Shown here: piece after piece, positions 16,635 to 25,076 of the stretch
Position numbering within the stretch: position 1 is the first letter of the stretch
Layout: each line of letters starts with the position of its first letter
Assembly (NCBI RefSeq): GCF_001467625.1
Contig: NZ_LNYB01000016.1
Location: 81,275-114,713 of the forward strand
Length of the DNA: 33,439 nt
Direction of reading: 5' to 3'
Source of the DNA: Legionella feeleii
GTDB taxonomy: Bacteria > Pseudomonadota > Gammaproteobacteria > Legionellales > Legionellaceae
The notes under the pieces: model-generated
The model's input: only the letters and a program-made list of their open reading frames with translations
Told to the model about the DNA's origin: nothing
The model's database searches: none
Position numbers and translations under genes: made by a program

Positions 16635-17105
16635 ATGTTCAAAATTACCCTCATTGCCTGTGGTAATAAGATGCCGTCCTGGGTTAACACGGCCGTCGCT
16701 GAATTCTCAAAGCGACTGCAAGATTATGTTAGCTTTAATTTGGTTGAAATTCCGCTGGCAAAACGGGGTAAGTCTACTGATTTGACACGCATTTTAGAAA
16801 AGGAGGCGGCCCTGATTAGTGCTGCAATTCCCTCTAATGCACGTATTATTGCATTAGAAATCAATGGAAACAGCTTCACCAGTGAAAAGCTTGCTTTAAA
16901 ACTTGAACAATTACAGCAAATTACTAGCCATCTCTGCTTTCTTATTGGTGGGCCTGAGGGATTAATTCCATCTGTCATTGCTCGGAGTAATGAGCGTTGG
17001 TCTTTATCACAATTGACGCTTCCTCATCCTCTTGTACGTATCGTTCTATTAGAGGCACTTTATCGAGCCTGGTCAATAATTCATAACCACCCTTACCACA
17101 AATGA
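16635..17105 (+). CDS. rlmH: 23S rRNA (pseudouridine-1915-N3)-methyltransferase RlmH
   Basis: A 156-residue SPOUT (alpha/beta-knot) methyltransferase that modifies helix 69 of 23S rRNA using SAM. The knot signature is FLIGGPEGL followed by [25 protein letters not shown], with the C-terminal HPYHK typical of the family. Length matches E. coli RlmH (155). It follows rsfS by 3 bases and precedes mrdA by 54. Confidence 0.96.
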   Translation: MFKITLIACGNKMPSWVNTAVAEFSKRLQDYVSFNLVEIPLAKRGKSTDLTRILEKEAALISAAIPSNARIIALEINGNSFTSEKLALKLEQLQQITSHLCFLIGGPEGLIPSVIARSNERWSLSQLTLPHPLVRIVLLEALYRAWSIIHNHPYHK

Positions 17106-17159
17106 GGTTTTAAGATAAGATGTCCTGTGTTCTTGCCACCTTATTAGCAATAGAAAAAC

Positions 17160-19016
17160 ATGCGTTTAAATAGAGCTGTAAAAAATGACCGTGTGGAGTC
17201 ACACATCCATCGATCCCGATTGAATTTACTTGTCGCGTTGATCATTACCTTGTCATTTATATTGATTTTACGCCTGGCTTATTTGCAAATATCAGAATTT
17301 AAACGATATGAGACTTTATCCCTGAAAAATCAGATGGGTATCATTCCTATCGCACCTCCGCGGGGAATTATTCTCGATAAAAATGGAGTTGTTCTTGCTG
17401 AAAATATCCCTGTCTACGTTTTGGAGGTCATTCCAGAACGCGTTAAAGATTTAAATATAACCATTGAAAAATTAAGAATGCTTCTTCCATCAATTACGGA
17501 TGATGATATTGATAATTTTAAACGGGCTCGTAAGCAAAATCGTTCTTTCGTCCCCATTCCTCTTAAACTTAAACTAACACAAGAAGAAGTTGCTCTTTTT
17601 GCTACGAATCAATATCAGTTTCCCGGAGTAAGTATTAAAGCAAGATTAATGCGTTTTTATCCACAAGGGGAAATAACGGCACATCTTCTTGGCTATGTAG
17701 GACGTATCAATGTACAGGAATTACGTCAAGTTGATCCAACCAATTATCGCGCCACAAATTTCATTGGAAAAGCAGGGATTGAAAAATTTTATGAAAATAT
17801 CCTTCATGGTGAAGTGGGCTATCAGCAGGTAGAAACAGATGTTAGTGGCAGGACTCTACGAATTGTTAATAAGCAAAACCCTGTTTCTGGTGAAAAACTC
17901 TATTTAACAATTGACTCGCGTTTGCAGAAAGTTGCCTATGAAGCAATGAAAGATAAACGCGGTGCTGTAGTTGCTATGAGTACACACGGCGGCGATATTT
18001 TAACAATGGTTAGTGCTCCAAGTTTTGATCCTAACGCTTTTGTTAACGGAATTAATGCTAGCGACTATCAAAAATTGTCTAATGCACGTGATAGACCTCT
18101 TTATAATCGTGCTGTTCGAGGACTATATCCGCCAGCCTCTACTATCAAGCCTTTTATGGGGCTTGCCGGCTTGGAAAAAGGTGTTGTTGATACACATTAC
18201 AGTATTTATGATCCAGGCTGGTTTAGATTGCCCGGTGTCAGCCATGCTTATCGAGATTGGAAAAAGACTGGTCACGGTGTCATCAATTTAAAGCGCGCAA
18301 TTACTGTTTCTTGCGATACTTATTTTTATCAATTAGGTCATAAAATGGGTATTGCAGCCATGGAAGATATATTAAGTCAGTTTGGTTTTGGTCAATTGAC
18401 TCATATTGATCTTCATGAGGAAGCCCCCGGACTCTTACCTAACAAACACTGGAAAAGGCAAACTAAAGGTGTTCCCTGGTACCCAGGTGATACGGTTATT
18501 ACCTCTATTGGACAAGGCTTTATGTTAGTTTCTCCCGTTCAGTTGGCTAATGCAACAGCTTCTTTAAGCCAAAAAGGTAAACGCTATAGACCCCACCTTT
18601 TGCAAAGATCCGTTCAAAGTGATCGTGGTGAAACGCATGAATATCAGGTATTGGAAGAGTACCCAATGCGCCTGAAAGATGATAGCTACTGGACTGTGAT
18701 TGCTGATGCAATGCAGTCTGTCATCGTTAGTAACGAAGGAACTGGTTACCGTTTTGGTAGAAATGCTCCTTACTCTGTTGCAGCAAAAACAGGCACAGCA
18801 CAAGTATTTGGTGGGCGGCACTATGAAAAAGCGCGAGAAGGGGGAGAAATTCCCGAGTTTCTAAGAGATCATTCGCTCTTCATTGCCTTTTCCCCTGTTG
18901 AAGATCCTGAAATAGCAATTGCAGTTATGGTAGAAAATGATGTTGCTGCCTCTAACGTGGCTCGCAAGGTCTTGGATGCTTATTTTGAACTCAAAAAAAG
19001 TGATGCAAAATCATGA
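17160..19016 (+). CDS. mrdA: Penicillin-binding protein 2 (peptidoglycan transpeptidase of elongation)
   Basis: 618 residues. A cytoplasmic N-terminus of about 20 residues is followed by one membrane helix (22-42) and a long periplasmic part. The pedestal domain contains the APPRGIILDKNG motif. Transpeptidase motifs: S327-T-I-K330 in YPPASTIKP (active serine), S384-C-D, and K543-T-G in AAKTGTAQ. This is the class B PBP that works with RodA in the elongasome. Length is close to E. coli PBP2 (633). Its TGA overlaps the rodA ATG by four bases. Confidence 0.96.
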   Translation: MRLNRAVKNDRVESHIHRSRLNLLVALIITLSFILILRLAYLQISEFKRYETLSLKNQMGIIPIAPPRGIILDKNGVVLAENIPVYVLEVIPERVKDLNITIEKLRMLLPSITDDDIDNFKRARKQNRSFVPIPLKLKLTQEEVALFATNQYQFPGVSIKARLMRFYPQGEITAHLLGYVGRINVQELRQVDPTNYRATNFIGKAGIEKFYENILHGEVGYQQVETDVSGRTLRIVNKQNPVSGEKLYLTIDSRLQKVAYEAMKDKRGAVVAMSTHGGDILTMVSAPSFDPNAFVNGINASDYQKLSNARDRPLYNRAVRGLYPPASTIKPFMGLAGLEKGVVDTHYSIYDPGWFRLPGVSHAYRDWKKTGHGVINLKRAITVSCDTYFYQLGHKMGIAAMEDILSQFGFGQLTHIDLHEEAPGLLPNKHWKRQTKGVPWYPGDTVITSIGQGFMLVSPVQLANATASLSQKGKRYRPHLLQRSVQSDRGETHEYQVLEEYPMRLKDDSYWTVIADAMQSVIVSNEGTGYRFGRNAPYSVAAKTGTAQVFGGRHYEKAREGGEIPEFLRDHSLFIAFSPVEDPEIAIAVMVENDVAASNVARKVLDAYFELKKSDAKS

Positions 19017-20128
19017 AATCAAGTCATGTACGGCCTGTCTATCGATTAACAGCTAAATCATTACACATTGATTTACCTTTACTTGGCCTGCTTTTAGCTT
19101 TAATTGCCTTTGGCATGCTTATTCTTTATAGCGCTTCTAACCAAAATTTAAGTATGGTGCTCCGCCAATCACTCCGACTGGTTTTTGCTTTGGCAATTAT
19201 GATGCTTTTTGCTGTCATACCCCCACATAAATATAAAATCTGGACCCCTTGGATTTTTGGTGTTGGCTTAGGACTTTTGATAGCAGTGATGCTAATAGGA
19301 AAAATTGGTAAAGGAGCCCAGCGTTGGCTGGATTTAGGCTTATTTCGTTTTCAACCTTCAGAAATCATGAAGCTGGCGATTCCTATGATGACAGCCTGGT
19401 ACTTTGACCGCAAAGCAATCCCTATTGATATCAAATCACTGATAATAGCTGCTCTCATAATTTTTATCCCTACCCTATTAATTGCTAAACAACCTGATTT
19501 AGGCACTGCGATTATGGTTGCAGCAGCTGGCCTAAGCGTTGTCTTTTTAGCAGGAATCAGTATGCATGTCCTTCTGGCACTCACTACCTTGATAGGGCTT
19601 GCTACCCCTTTACTTTGGCATTTCATGCATGATTACCAAAAACAACGAATTTTTACTCTTCTTAATCCGGAGCAAGATCCCTTAGGATCTGGCTACCACA
19701 TTATCCAGTCAAAAATTGCGATTGGCTCAGGAGGCGCATTCGGTAAAGGCTGGCTTGAAGGGAGCCAGTCACATCTTAATTTTTTACCCGAACATGCGAC
19801 TGATTTTATTTTTGCTGTTAGTGGTGAAGAGTTTGGTTTTGTAGGCAGTAGTATTCTTATTATTCTGTTTATTCTTATCTCTTTGCGGGGTCTTTATATA
19901 GCAAAACAAGCGCAAACAAGCTTTACACGTTTATTAGCAGCCTCTTTGGCAATGACCTTTTTCTTATCTGCCTTTGTAAATATTGGCATGGTTATGGGTA
20001 TTTTGCCCGTTGTTGGTATTCCCCTGCCCTTAGTAAGCTATGGTGGTACTGCGATGGTTACCTTCCTCACAAGCTTTGGTATATTAATGTCCATTAGTTC
20101 ACATCGTATTTTGTTTAATAGCATGTAG
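19013..20128 (+). CDS. rodA: Peptidoglycan glycosyltransferase RodA (SEDS family)
   Basis: 371 residues with about 10 hydrophobic helices; polymerises lipid II glycan strands during side-wall growth. SEDS signs: ILYSASNQN in the first helix, RWLDLGLFRFQPSEIMKLA, and the extracytoplasmic loop LNFLPEHATDFIFAVSGEEFG, whose Asp in TDF corresponds to the catalytic aspartate. The C-terminal GIPLPLVSYGGTAM is also typical. It overlaps mrdA by four bases (ATGA 19013-19016), so stoichiometry of the RodA-PBP2 pair is probably set by translational coupling. Confidence 0.96.
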   Translation: MKSSHVRPVYRLTAKSLHIDLPLLGLLLALIAFGMLILYSASNQNLSMVLRQSLRLVFALAIMMLFAVIPPHKYKIWTPWIFGVGLGLLIAVMLIGKIGKGAQRWLDLGLFRFQPSEIMKLAIPMMTAWYFDRKAIPIDIKSLIIAALIIFIPTLLIAKQPDLGTAIMVAAAGLSVVFLAGISMHVLLALTTLIGLATPLLWHFMHDYQKQRIFTLLNPEQDPLGSGYHIIQSKIAIGSGGAFGKGWLEGSQSHLNFLPEHATDFIFAVSGEEFGFVGSSILIILFILISLRGLYIAKQAQTSFTRLLAASLAMTFFLSAFVNIGMVMGILPVVGIPLPLVSYGGTAMVTFLTSFGILMSISSHRILFNSM

Positions 20129-20181
20129 GGACCCTTTATACTTCTACTCTCTTTGACGCTTATGGCTTGATTTCCAGCGTT

Positions 20182-20221
20182 TCATTGCTCACATGCTAAG
20201 GCGTATGCCCTGCTGCAATGA
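20182..20221. repeat. 7-bp inverted repeat in the rodA-rnhB gap
   Basis: TCATTGC (20182-20188) and GCAATGA (20215-20221) flank 26 bases in the 189-base gap between convergent rodA and rnhB. It is the most evident structure there; no T-run follows on either strand, so a terminator role is uncertain. Confidence 0.25.
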
Positions 20222-20317
20222 TCGAAATTAATCCATAATTAATCAAACCAGCGCAATGTTTCACAGCCCCTAGTCTGTTTTGGCAGCGTTAACCCGGATA
20301 AATGCCAGGGTTGGCTA

Positions 20318-20884
20318 TTAGGCGGAGAGCAATTTTGAGGAAACTGGCGCATAACTTTTACGGTGGATAGCGCAGGGGCCCTTTTCCTGAAGAAGCTTGC
20401 GGTGCATCTCCGTTGCATACCCTTTATGGATAGCAAAACCATAGCCGGGATAAACCAGCTCCATTTTTTCCATTTCTTCATCACGCAGTACTTTGGCTAA
20501 AATGGAAGCCGCCCCAATAGCCTGAATCAAACTGTCTCCTTTGACAATGGCCTGACAAGGAATAGTAACAGAAGGAATGTATAAGCCATCCACCAAAATC
20601 TCATCAGGTTTTATTGTTAACGCCTCTATGGCGCGTTTCATAGCAAGTAAAGTAGCATGATGGATATTTAATTGATCAATTTCTTCCACTTCAGCACGGC
20701 CGTAGGCAAAACATCGCGCCTCATTCTTTATTCTCTCTGCCAATTGCTTACGTTTTGCTGCACTTAACTTTTTAGAATCAGTCACTCCTTCGATCGGCCG
20801 GTGTAAAATCACAGCAGCAGTAACAACTGCGCCGGCTAAAGGACCACGACCGACTTCATCAACACCGGCAATGCATTTCTCCAT
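20318..20884 (-). CDS. rnhB: Ribonuclease HII
   Basis: 188 residues; removes ribonucleotides from DNA and cuts RNA-DNA hybrids. The metal-binding D9-E10 pair is in [13 protein letters not shown], with D99 in ILVDG and D117 in VKGDS, followed by [15 protein letters not shown]. The C-terminal [10 protein letters not shown] and KSYAP are also family features. In many gammaproteobacteria rnhB follows lpxB; here it is close to lpxB but divergent from the oxidoreductase-lpxB pair, so the neighbourhood is partly conserved and rearranged. Confidence 0.96.
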   Translation of the reverse strand: MEKCIAGVDEVGRGPLAGAVVTAAVILHRPIEGVTDSKKLSAAKRKQLAERIKNEARCFAYGRAEVEEIDQLNIHHATLLAMKRAIEALTIKPDEILVDGLYIPSVTIPCQAIVKGDSLIQAIGAASILAKVLRDEEMEKMELVYPGYGFAIHKGYATEMHRKLLQEKGPCAIHRKSYAPVSSKLLSA

Positions 20885-21042
20885 AACGCCCTTATCCTGA
20901 GGTTCAATAAAAAGCGATAGTTTAGCGAGATCTCATATAAAAGCTATGCATTCGTGTAAAAACTCCTTTAAAAATCCCATTATTTCTTTTTATATCAAGC
21001 TCCAACCATTTAAAATTGATTTATCCGCCAGGAAATGCGATC

Positions 21043-21081
21043 ATGCGCGCAAATTATTGGCAATTGTTGTCTTATGGCTAA
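21043..21081 (+). CDS. Candidate 12-codon leader peptide before the oxidoreductase gene
   Basis: ATG at 21043 has an AGGA site (21030-21033) 9 bases upstream and reads MRANYWQLLSYG, ending in TAA at 21079-21081. That stop lies just inside the next gene, whose ATG is at 21074. The main gene's own ATG has no visible ribosome binding site, so translation of this short frame could deliver ribosomes to it. Too short for coding statistics; it could also be chance. Confidence 0.35.
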   Translation: MRANYWQLLSYG

Positions 21082-22036
21082 GTTAAAATGTGCTGTTATT
21101 GGAGTTGGTTATTTAGGGCGTTTTCATGCTCAAAAATACCTCATGCTGCCAAATGCAGAATTGGTAGCTGTTTGTGATGCGAATAAAACAACCAGCGAAG
21201 CGGTTGCTCAGGAGCTACAAGTACCCGCTTACCAGGATTATCGAGATTTATTTGATAAAGTAGACGCTGTCAGCATTGCAGCAACCACTAATCAACATTA
21301 TGAAATCGCTAAACATTGCCTGGAACAAGGTATTCATGTACTTATTGAAAAGCCAATCACTGAAACTGTTGAGCAAGCCAGTGAATTAATTAGCCTGGCG
21401 AAAAAACATCAGGCCAAATTGCAGGTTGGCCATTTAGAGCGTTTCAACTCTGCCCGCTTAGCCTTGGACGAGCATCTAGAACACCCTCTTTTTATTGAGT
21501 CTCATCGTTTAGCCCCATTTAATCCACGGGGTACTGATGTTAATGTTATTCTTGATTTAATGATTCATGATATCGATATTATTCAGACTATTGTGGATAG
21601 TCCTATAGTGAATATTGATGCACAGGGAGCCCCCGTTCTCTCCAAGTCTATTGATATCGCGAATGCAAGAATTACCTTTGAAAATCATTGTGTCGCCAAT
21701 GTCACTGCCAGTCGTGTCAGTTTTAAGACTGAACGCAAAACAAGGATCTTTCAACCAAATTCTTATATTTCGATTGATTACCATAATAAGCAATTTGCCG
21801 TCTTTCAAAAAGGAGAGGGTGAAATGTTTCCTGGTATCCCAGAAATTACCCGTCATCAATCAGTATTTGAGAAAGGTGATGCATTATTAGAAGAGATAAA
21901 GGCTTTTATAAATTGTATTGAAAAAGATACAGCACCGCTTGTTACGGGCGAAGAAGGCCGTGCAGCTCTTGCGACAGCAGAAAAAATTACTTCTTTGATT
22001 AATAAGCACTTAGTTGCAAGACATGTCGTCAGCTAA
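21074..22036 (+). CDS. gnnA: Gfo/Idh/MocA oxidoreductase, probable UDP-GlcNAc 3-dehydrogenase
   Basis: 320 residues. The N-terminal Rossmann fold has GVGYLGRFHAQKY and acidic VCD at the second strand; the family Lys is in LIEKPITET, followed by VGHLERFNSA, and the catalytic-region His in MIHDIDII. GnnA oxidises the 3-OH of UDP-GlcNAc so that a transaminase (GnnB) can make the 3-amino sugar found in the 2,3-diaminoglucose lipid A of Legionella. The 14-base overlap with lpxB supports this role; gnnB is not in the window. The frame extends to an ATG at 21035, but AGGA is too close to it, so MAKLK at 21074 is preferred. Confidence 0.7.
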   Translation: MAKLKCAVIGVGYLGRFHAQKYLMLPNAELVAVCDANKTTSEAVAQELQVPAYQDYRDLFDKVDAVSIAATTNQHYEIAKHCLEQGIHVLIEKPITETVEQASELISLAKKHQAKLQVGHLERFNSARLALDEHLEHPLFIESHRLAPFNPRGTDVNVILDLMIHDIDIIQTIVDSPIVNIDAQGAPVLSKSIDIANARITFENHCVANVTASRVSFKTERKTRIFQPNSYISIDYHNKQFAVFQKGEGEMFPGIPEITRHQSVFEKGDALLEEIKAFINCIEKDTAPLVTGEEGRAALATAEKITSLINKHLVARHVVS

Positions 22037-23174
22037 GCATATTGTCATTATTGCCGGTGAGGAATCAGGCGATATGCACGCGGCCGTCCTGACACAACAG
22101 TTACGCGCTTGGGACAATAATCTTACTATCAGTGGTATTGGTGGTAGGCATATGCAGGAAGCCGGTGTCCAACTGATCAGTGATCTGGCGCGTTTTGGTG
22201 TTACCGGTCTTTCTGAAGTTATTCGTCATCTTCGTGTTATTAACAAAGCATTCAAAGCAATCAAAGCGCATTTACAAACCGTAAAACCCGATTTGTTAAT
22301 TCTCGTCGATTACCCGGGCTTTAATTTGCGTTTAGCAAAATTTGCCAAAAAAAAGCTTGGTACTCGCATCTTATATTACATTAGTCCCCAAATTTGGGCA
22401 TGGAAAGCTAATCGGATTGAAACTATTCGTGCTTGTGTTGATCATATGGCTGTTATCTTGCCCTTTGAAAAAACACTTTATCAGCAAGCGGGAGTCCCTG
22501 TTTCTTTCGTGGGTCATCCACTTGTCGATAAAATGCTCCCTTACACTGATATTAAAAATATCCGCGAAAATTTAAATTTACCAGCTGAAAAACGCTTAAT
22601 TGCCATGCTACCTGGGAGCAGGAATAATGAAATAGAAAGGCATATGCCCGTACTTCTTGCCACCGCTGAAATGCTCAGCCAACAGCAGGATAATATCCAT
22701 TTTGTTATTCCTATTGCAGGGTCACTGAACCCTGCTCTTGTAAAAGATTATTTTGCAAAAAGCAAGGTTGGGGTTTCTTTCATCCATGGGCATGCCAGAG
22801 AAGTCATTGCTTGCAGCGATTGCGCCGTGGTAGCTTCGGGAACAGCCTCTCTTGAGTGTGCACTGTTGGAAAAACCCATGTGCATTATCTATAAAAGCTC
22901 CATGATTAGTTATATAGCAGCAATGAAATTAATCAAAGTAAAATACCTGGGCTTATGTAACCTGTTGCAAAATGAGATGGTAGTTCCTGAATTATTACAA
23001 TACGATTGCAATGCAACAGAATTAACTCGTACTTTGAGTGAACTTTTAATTGATACTGAAGTAAAAGAACGTATGTTAAGGCGTCTTAAACGCTTAAAAA
23101 TCTCCATTTCCTCTGAGCAAGCGGATTGTTCGCTCATAACGCTGGTAAAAGCCGAAATAAATCACTCTGCATAA
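22023..23174 (+). CDS. lpxB: Lipid A disaccharide synthase
   Basis: 383 residues; joins UDP-2,3-diacylglucosamine and lipid X to form the tetra-acylated lipid A disaccharide at the inner membrane. Family blocks: IIAGEESGDMHAA, LVDYPGFNLRLAK, YYISPQIWAWK, VGHPLVDKM, LPGSRNNEIE (GT-B nucleotide region) and VASGTASLECAL near the C-terminus. Start at ATG 22023; a TTG nine bases upstream is possible. It overlaps the oxidoreductase gene by 14 bases and so is translationally coupled to it. Confidence 0.95.
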   Translation: MSSAKHIVIIAGEESGDMHAAVLTQQLRAWDNNLTISGIGGRHMQEAGVQLISDLARFGVTGLSEVIRHLRVINKAFKAIKAHLQTVKPDLLILVDYPGFNLRLAKFAKKKLGTRILYYISPQIWAWKANRIETIRACVDHMAVILPFEKTLYQQAGVPVSFVGHPLVDKMLPYTDIKNIRENLNLPAEKRLIAMLPGSRNNEIERHMPVLLATAEMLSQQQDNIHFVIPIAGSLNPALVKDYFAKSKVGVSFIHGHAREVIACSDCAVVASGTASLECALLEKPMCIIYKSSMISYIAAMKLIKVKYLGLCNLLQNEMVVPELLQYDCNATELTRTLSELLIDTEVKERMLRRLKRLKISISSEQADCSLITLVKAEINHSA

Positions 23175-23241
23175 AATATAGTAAGAATAGTCAGTATATT
23201 AACGTATATTTAGCCCGGTATGCCTGATAATCAACCAATTA

Positions 23242-23256
23242 TTAAGGGAACCTTAA
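23242..23256. promoter_or_regulatory. Inverted repeat upstream of fis
   Basis: TTAAGG-GAA-CCTTAA, a perfect 6-bp inverted repeat in the 187-base AT-rich gap before fis, about 106 bases upstream of its ATG. It could bind a regulator. No convincing sigma70 promoter was found in this gap. Confidence 0.3.
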
Positions 23257-23361
23257 GATTTATGTAGATTATCAATTAACCTTCATGTACAATTAATCTT
23301 GCTTCCACCTGATGGTGTAAGTATTGGGATAGAATGATTTAACCAAAATAAGGAAGTTACG

Positions 23362-23658
23362 ATGAATGTCATTGATACACAAACATCTTCTCAAACTACA
23401 AAACAAGAGCAAGGTCTTCAAGACTTGGTTTATGGTTTAGTAACTCGCTTTCTTGCTGAAAATAAAGGCAAGTCCATTGATGATCTCTATGACATGATTC
23501 TTTCTGAAGTAGAGCCACCTCTTCTTCAGGCTGTTATGGAGAAACGTCGTGGTAACCAACTGCAAGCAGCAAAAATGCTTGGAATCAGCCGTGGCACTAT
23601 CAGAAAAAAATTACAGCGTTATTTCGGCACAAAATATTTTCGTCTTACAGACGAGTGA
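23362..23658 (+). CDS. fis: DNA-binding protein Fis
   Basis: 98 residues, the same length as E. coli Fis; a nucleoid-associated protein that bends DNA and adjusts growth-phase gene expression. The core SIDDLYDMILSEVEPPLLQAV matches the dimerisation helices, and the C-terminal helix-turn-helix is RRGNQLQAAKMLGISRGTIRKKL. AAGGA lies 8 bases before the ATG. It stands alone rather than after dusB as in enterobacteria. Legionella has several fis paralogs, so which one this is cannot be said. A strong terminator follows. Confidence 0.94.
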   Translation: MNVIDTQTSSQTTKQEQGLQDLVYGLVTRFLAENKGKSIDDLYDMILSEVEPPLLQAVMEKRRGNQLQAAKMLGISRGTIRKKLQRYFGTKYFRLTDE

Positions 23659-23688
23659 TACCGTTAGCTAAACTGCAATTAGACTCTG

Positions 23689-23719
23689 AAAAAAGGCCCG
23701 TATTAACGAGCCTTTTTTT
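23689..23719. terminator. Bidirectional Rho-independent terminator between fis and the Nudix-like gene
   Basis: AAAAAAGGC and GCCTTTTTT flank a short inner CG/CG pairing with a 6-base loop; seven T follow on the plus strand and six on the minus strand. It lies about 30 bases after the fis stop and 20 after the convergent gene's stop, so it serves both. Confidence 0.85.
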
Positions 23720-23737
23720 GTTTGGATTGTCTAAATC

Positions 23738-24865
23738 TTATGAAATTAAATTAAAACCAGTGTCGTTCACTTCCGCTTCCTGGTCAATTAAAGGCAAGGG
23801 TTTTTCCGGCTTGGCTGAAAATATACTTAATGGCCACGCAATTGAACCACTATTCGGGATTCTTCGTGGTAAAGGTATCATTGCACCAGCATTTTCTTTG
23901 CTCGCCAAGCTCAGTACAACTGGTAGGTGTAGAGCCGCACCAGGAAGAATAGCAGGTCCAGTTAGCAATGTTGCCAATAGCGCTTCCCTGTCTTGGGAAT
24001 CTAAGGGTATAACGGCGTGATTACTGGAGTGTTCGCGAGCATCTTTAGCTGAATTCGTAGGTATTACATACTCGCTTATATAGGCACTATGACACTTGGC
24101 TTGCACCGGCGCAACAAATTCCACGGTACCTATTGGATTTCCGGCTGTTTTTCGAAATGAGAGCGCTGTGATTTCAGGCTGAGAAAAATCGAAGCGTAAT
24201 TCTTTTTTGCCTGCAATTCCTGCTATTTCTTCTGTTACTTCACTCTTGGCTGTTTCAACAACTAAATTTCGACCATCAGCAAAATTCAGCTTTTTTTCAA
24301 CATCCTGTGCTTCCAAAAAACCGCCTGGAACAGAATATAAACCAAGTTGGACTCGCTGCATTAATACCGTTTTACCATTACTGGTTACTAAAGGAGCAAG
24401 AACTCCTGTCTTAAAAAAACTCTGTTTATAAAGCTCACTCTGCTCCGGAAATTTCTTGCTTGATAAAGCGACAATAAAAGAATAAGGAACTCTTTTAGCT
24501 TCCATATAAACTGTATTCGTGACTTCATCATAGACCACCCCAGTAATAACCATTTGTTGGCCATCGTAAAACTTGGAGTTTTTCTTTTTTTGCTCTTCTA
24601 CCACCAATAAACGTGCTGTCTCTTCCTCATCCGTCAGAGTGACTGCTGGCAAATCATCATATAAATTAGCAGGTGCTAAAGTTTTCACACTTTTTACAAA
24701 AACAACGTTTGGTGATTTTTTAAATTGGAAACTTGACTGTGTTGTATTTGTATCAAAATTAATTGCTCCTGGTTTAGTGTCAAGAGCATAACTACGTGTA
24801 ACAGGCTGAGGTACAGGCGCGCTTTCTACAGAAGTATTTTTCCAAAGTTGAATAAGATCGAACAT
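23738..24865 (-). CDS. Nudix-like protein with an interrupted Nudix box, Legionella type
   Basis: 375 residues from ATG 24865, which has GGGAG 5 bases upstream. The middle contains a Nudix-like region: VLMQRVQLGLYSVPGGFLEA (about 168-187), then roughly 12 extra residues, then SEVTEEIAGI (208-217). The canonical G-x5-E-x7-REUxEExGU thus has an insertion, Asp for the first Glu and Ser for the Arg, but keeps the EE pair that binds metal. About 150 N-terminal residues with charged stretches precede it. No signal peptide or membrane segment. The acidic then hydrophobic C-terminus (EAEVNDTGFNLIS) would suit a Dot/Icm substrate, but this is only suggestive. Confidence 0.6.
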   Translation of the reverse strand: MFDLIQLWKNTSVESAPVPQPVTRSYALDTKPGAINFDTNTTQSSFQFKKSPNVVFVKSVKTLAPANLYDDLPAVTLTDEEETARLLVVEEQKKKNSKFYDGQQMVITGVVYDEVTNTVYMEAKRVPYSFIVALSSKKFPEQSELYKQSFFKTGVLAPLVTSNGKTVLMQRVQLGLYSVPGGFLEAQDVEKKLNFADGRNLVVETAKSEVTEEIAGIAGKKELRFDFSQPEITALSFRKTAGNPIGTVEFVAPVQAKCHSAYISEYVIPTNSAKDAREHSSNHAVIPLDSQDREALLATLLTGPAILPGAALHLPVVLSLASKENAGAMIPLPRRIPNSGSIAWPLSIFSAKPEKPLPLIDQEAEVNDTGFNLIS

Positions 24866-24885
24866 ACCTACTCCCAAAATTGGGA

Positions 24886-24914
24886 ATTATAGTTTTTTTT
24901 CAATTATTAATCAA
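24886..24914 (-). promoter_or_regulatory. Putative sigma70 promoter of the Nudix-like gene
   Basis: Minus-strand TTGATT (24909-24914), exactly 17 bases with an 8-base A-tract, TATAAT (24886-24891). The predicted start near 24879 gives a very short leader. A repeat CCCAA-AA-TTGGG (24873-24884) covers the start site and touches the ribosome binding site. Confidence 0.7.
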
Positions 24915-25040
24915 TGTGTTCAATAAAATCAGGTTCACCGGACATCAAACTCAAAGAAAAAAACAATAACTAAGGGTGAAGTAGAGAATTCAAGAGATTC
25001 AAAGAACTAAGCCTAGCTGACTGTGAATCTATTAGATAGG

Positions 25041-25064
25041 AAAAAGCCCGTCTTGAACGGGCCT
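25041..25064 (-). terminator. Rho-independent terminator of htpG
   Basis: Minus-strand stem GCCCGT/ACGGGC (25046-25051 with 25057-25062) and a 5-base loop, followed by five T (25041-25045). It starts about 13 bases after the htpG stop codon. Confidence 0.85.
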
Positions 25065-25076
25065 TTAACCTTGCCA

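Noticed and set aside
20129-20317. tRNA or terminator in the rodA-rnhB gap
   Set aside because: No cloverleaf-like arms or T-run hairpin; only a 7-bp inverted repeat is present.
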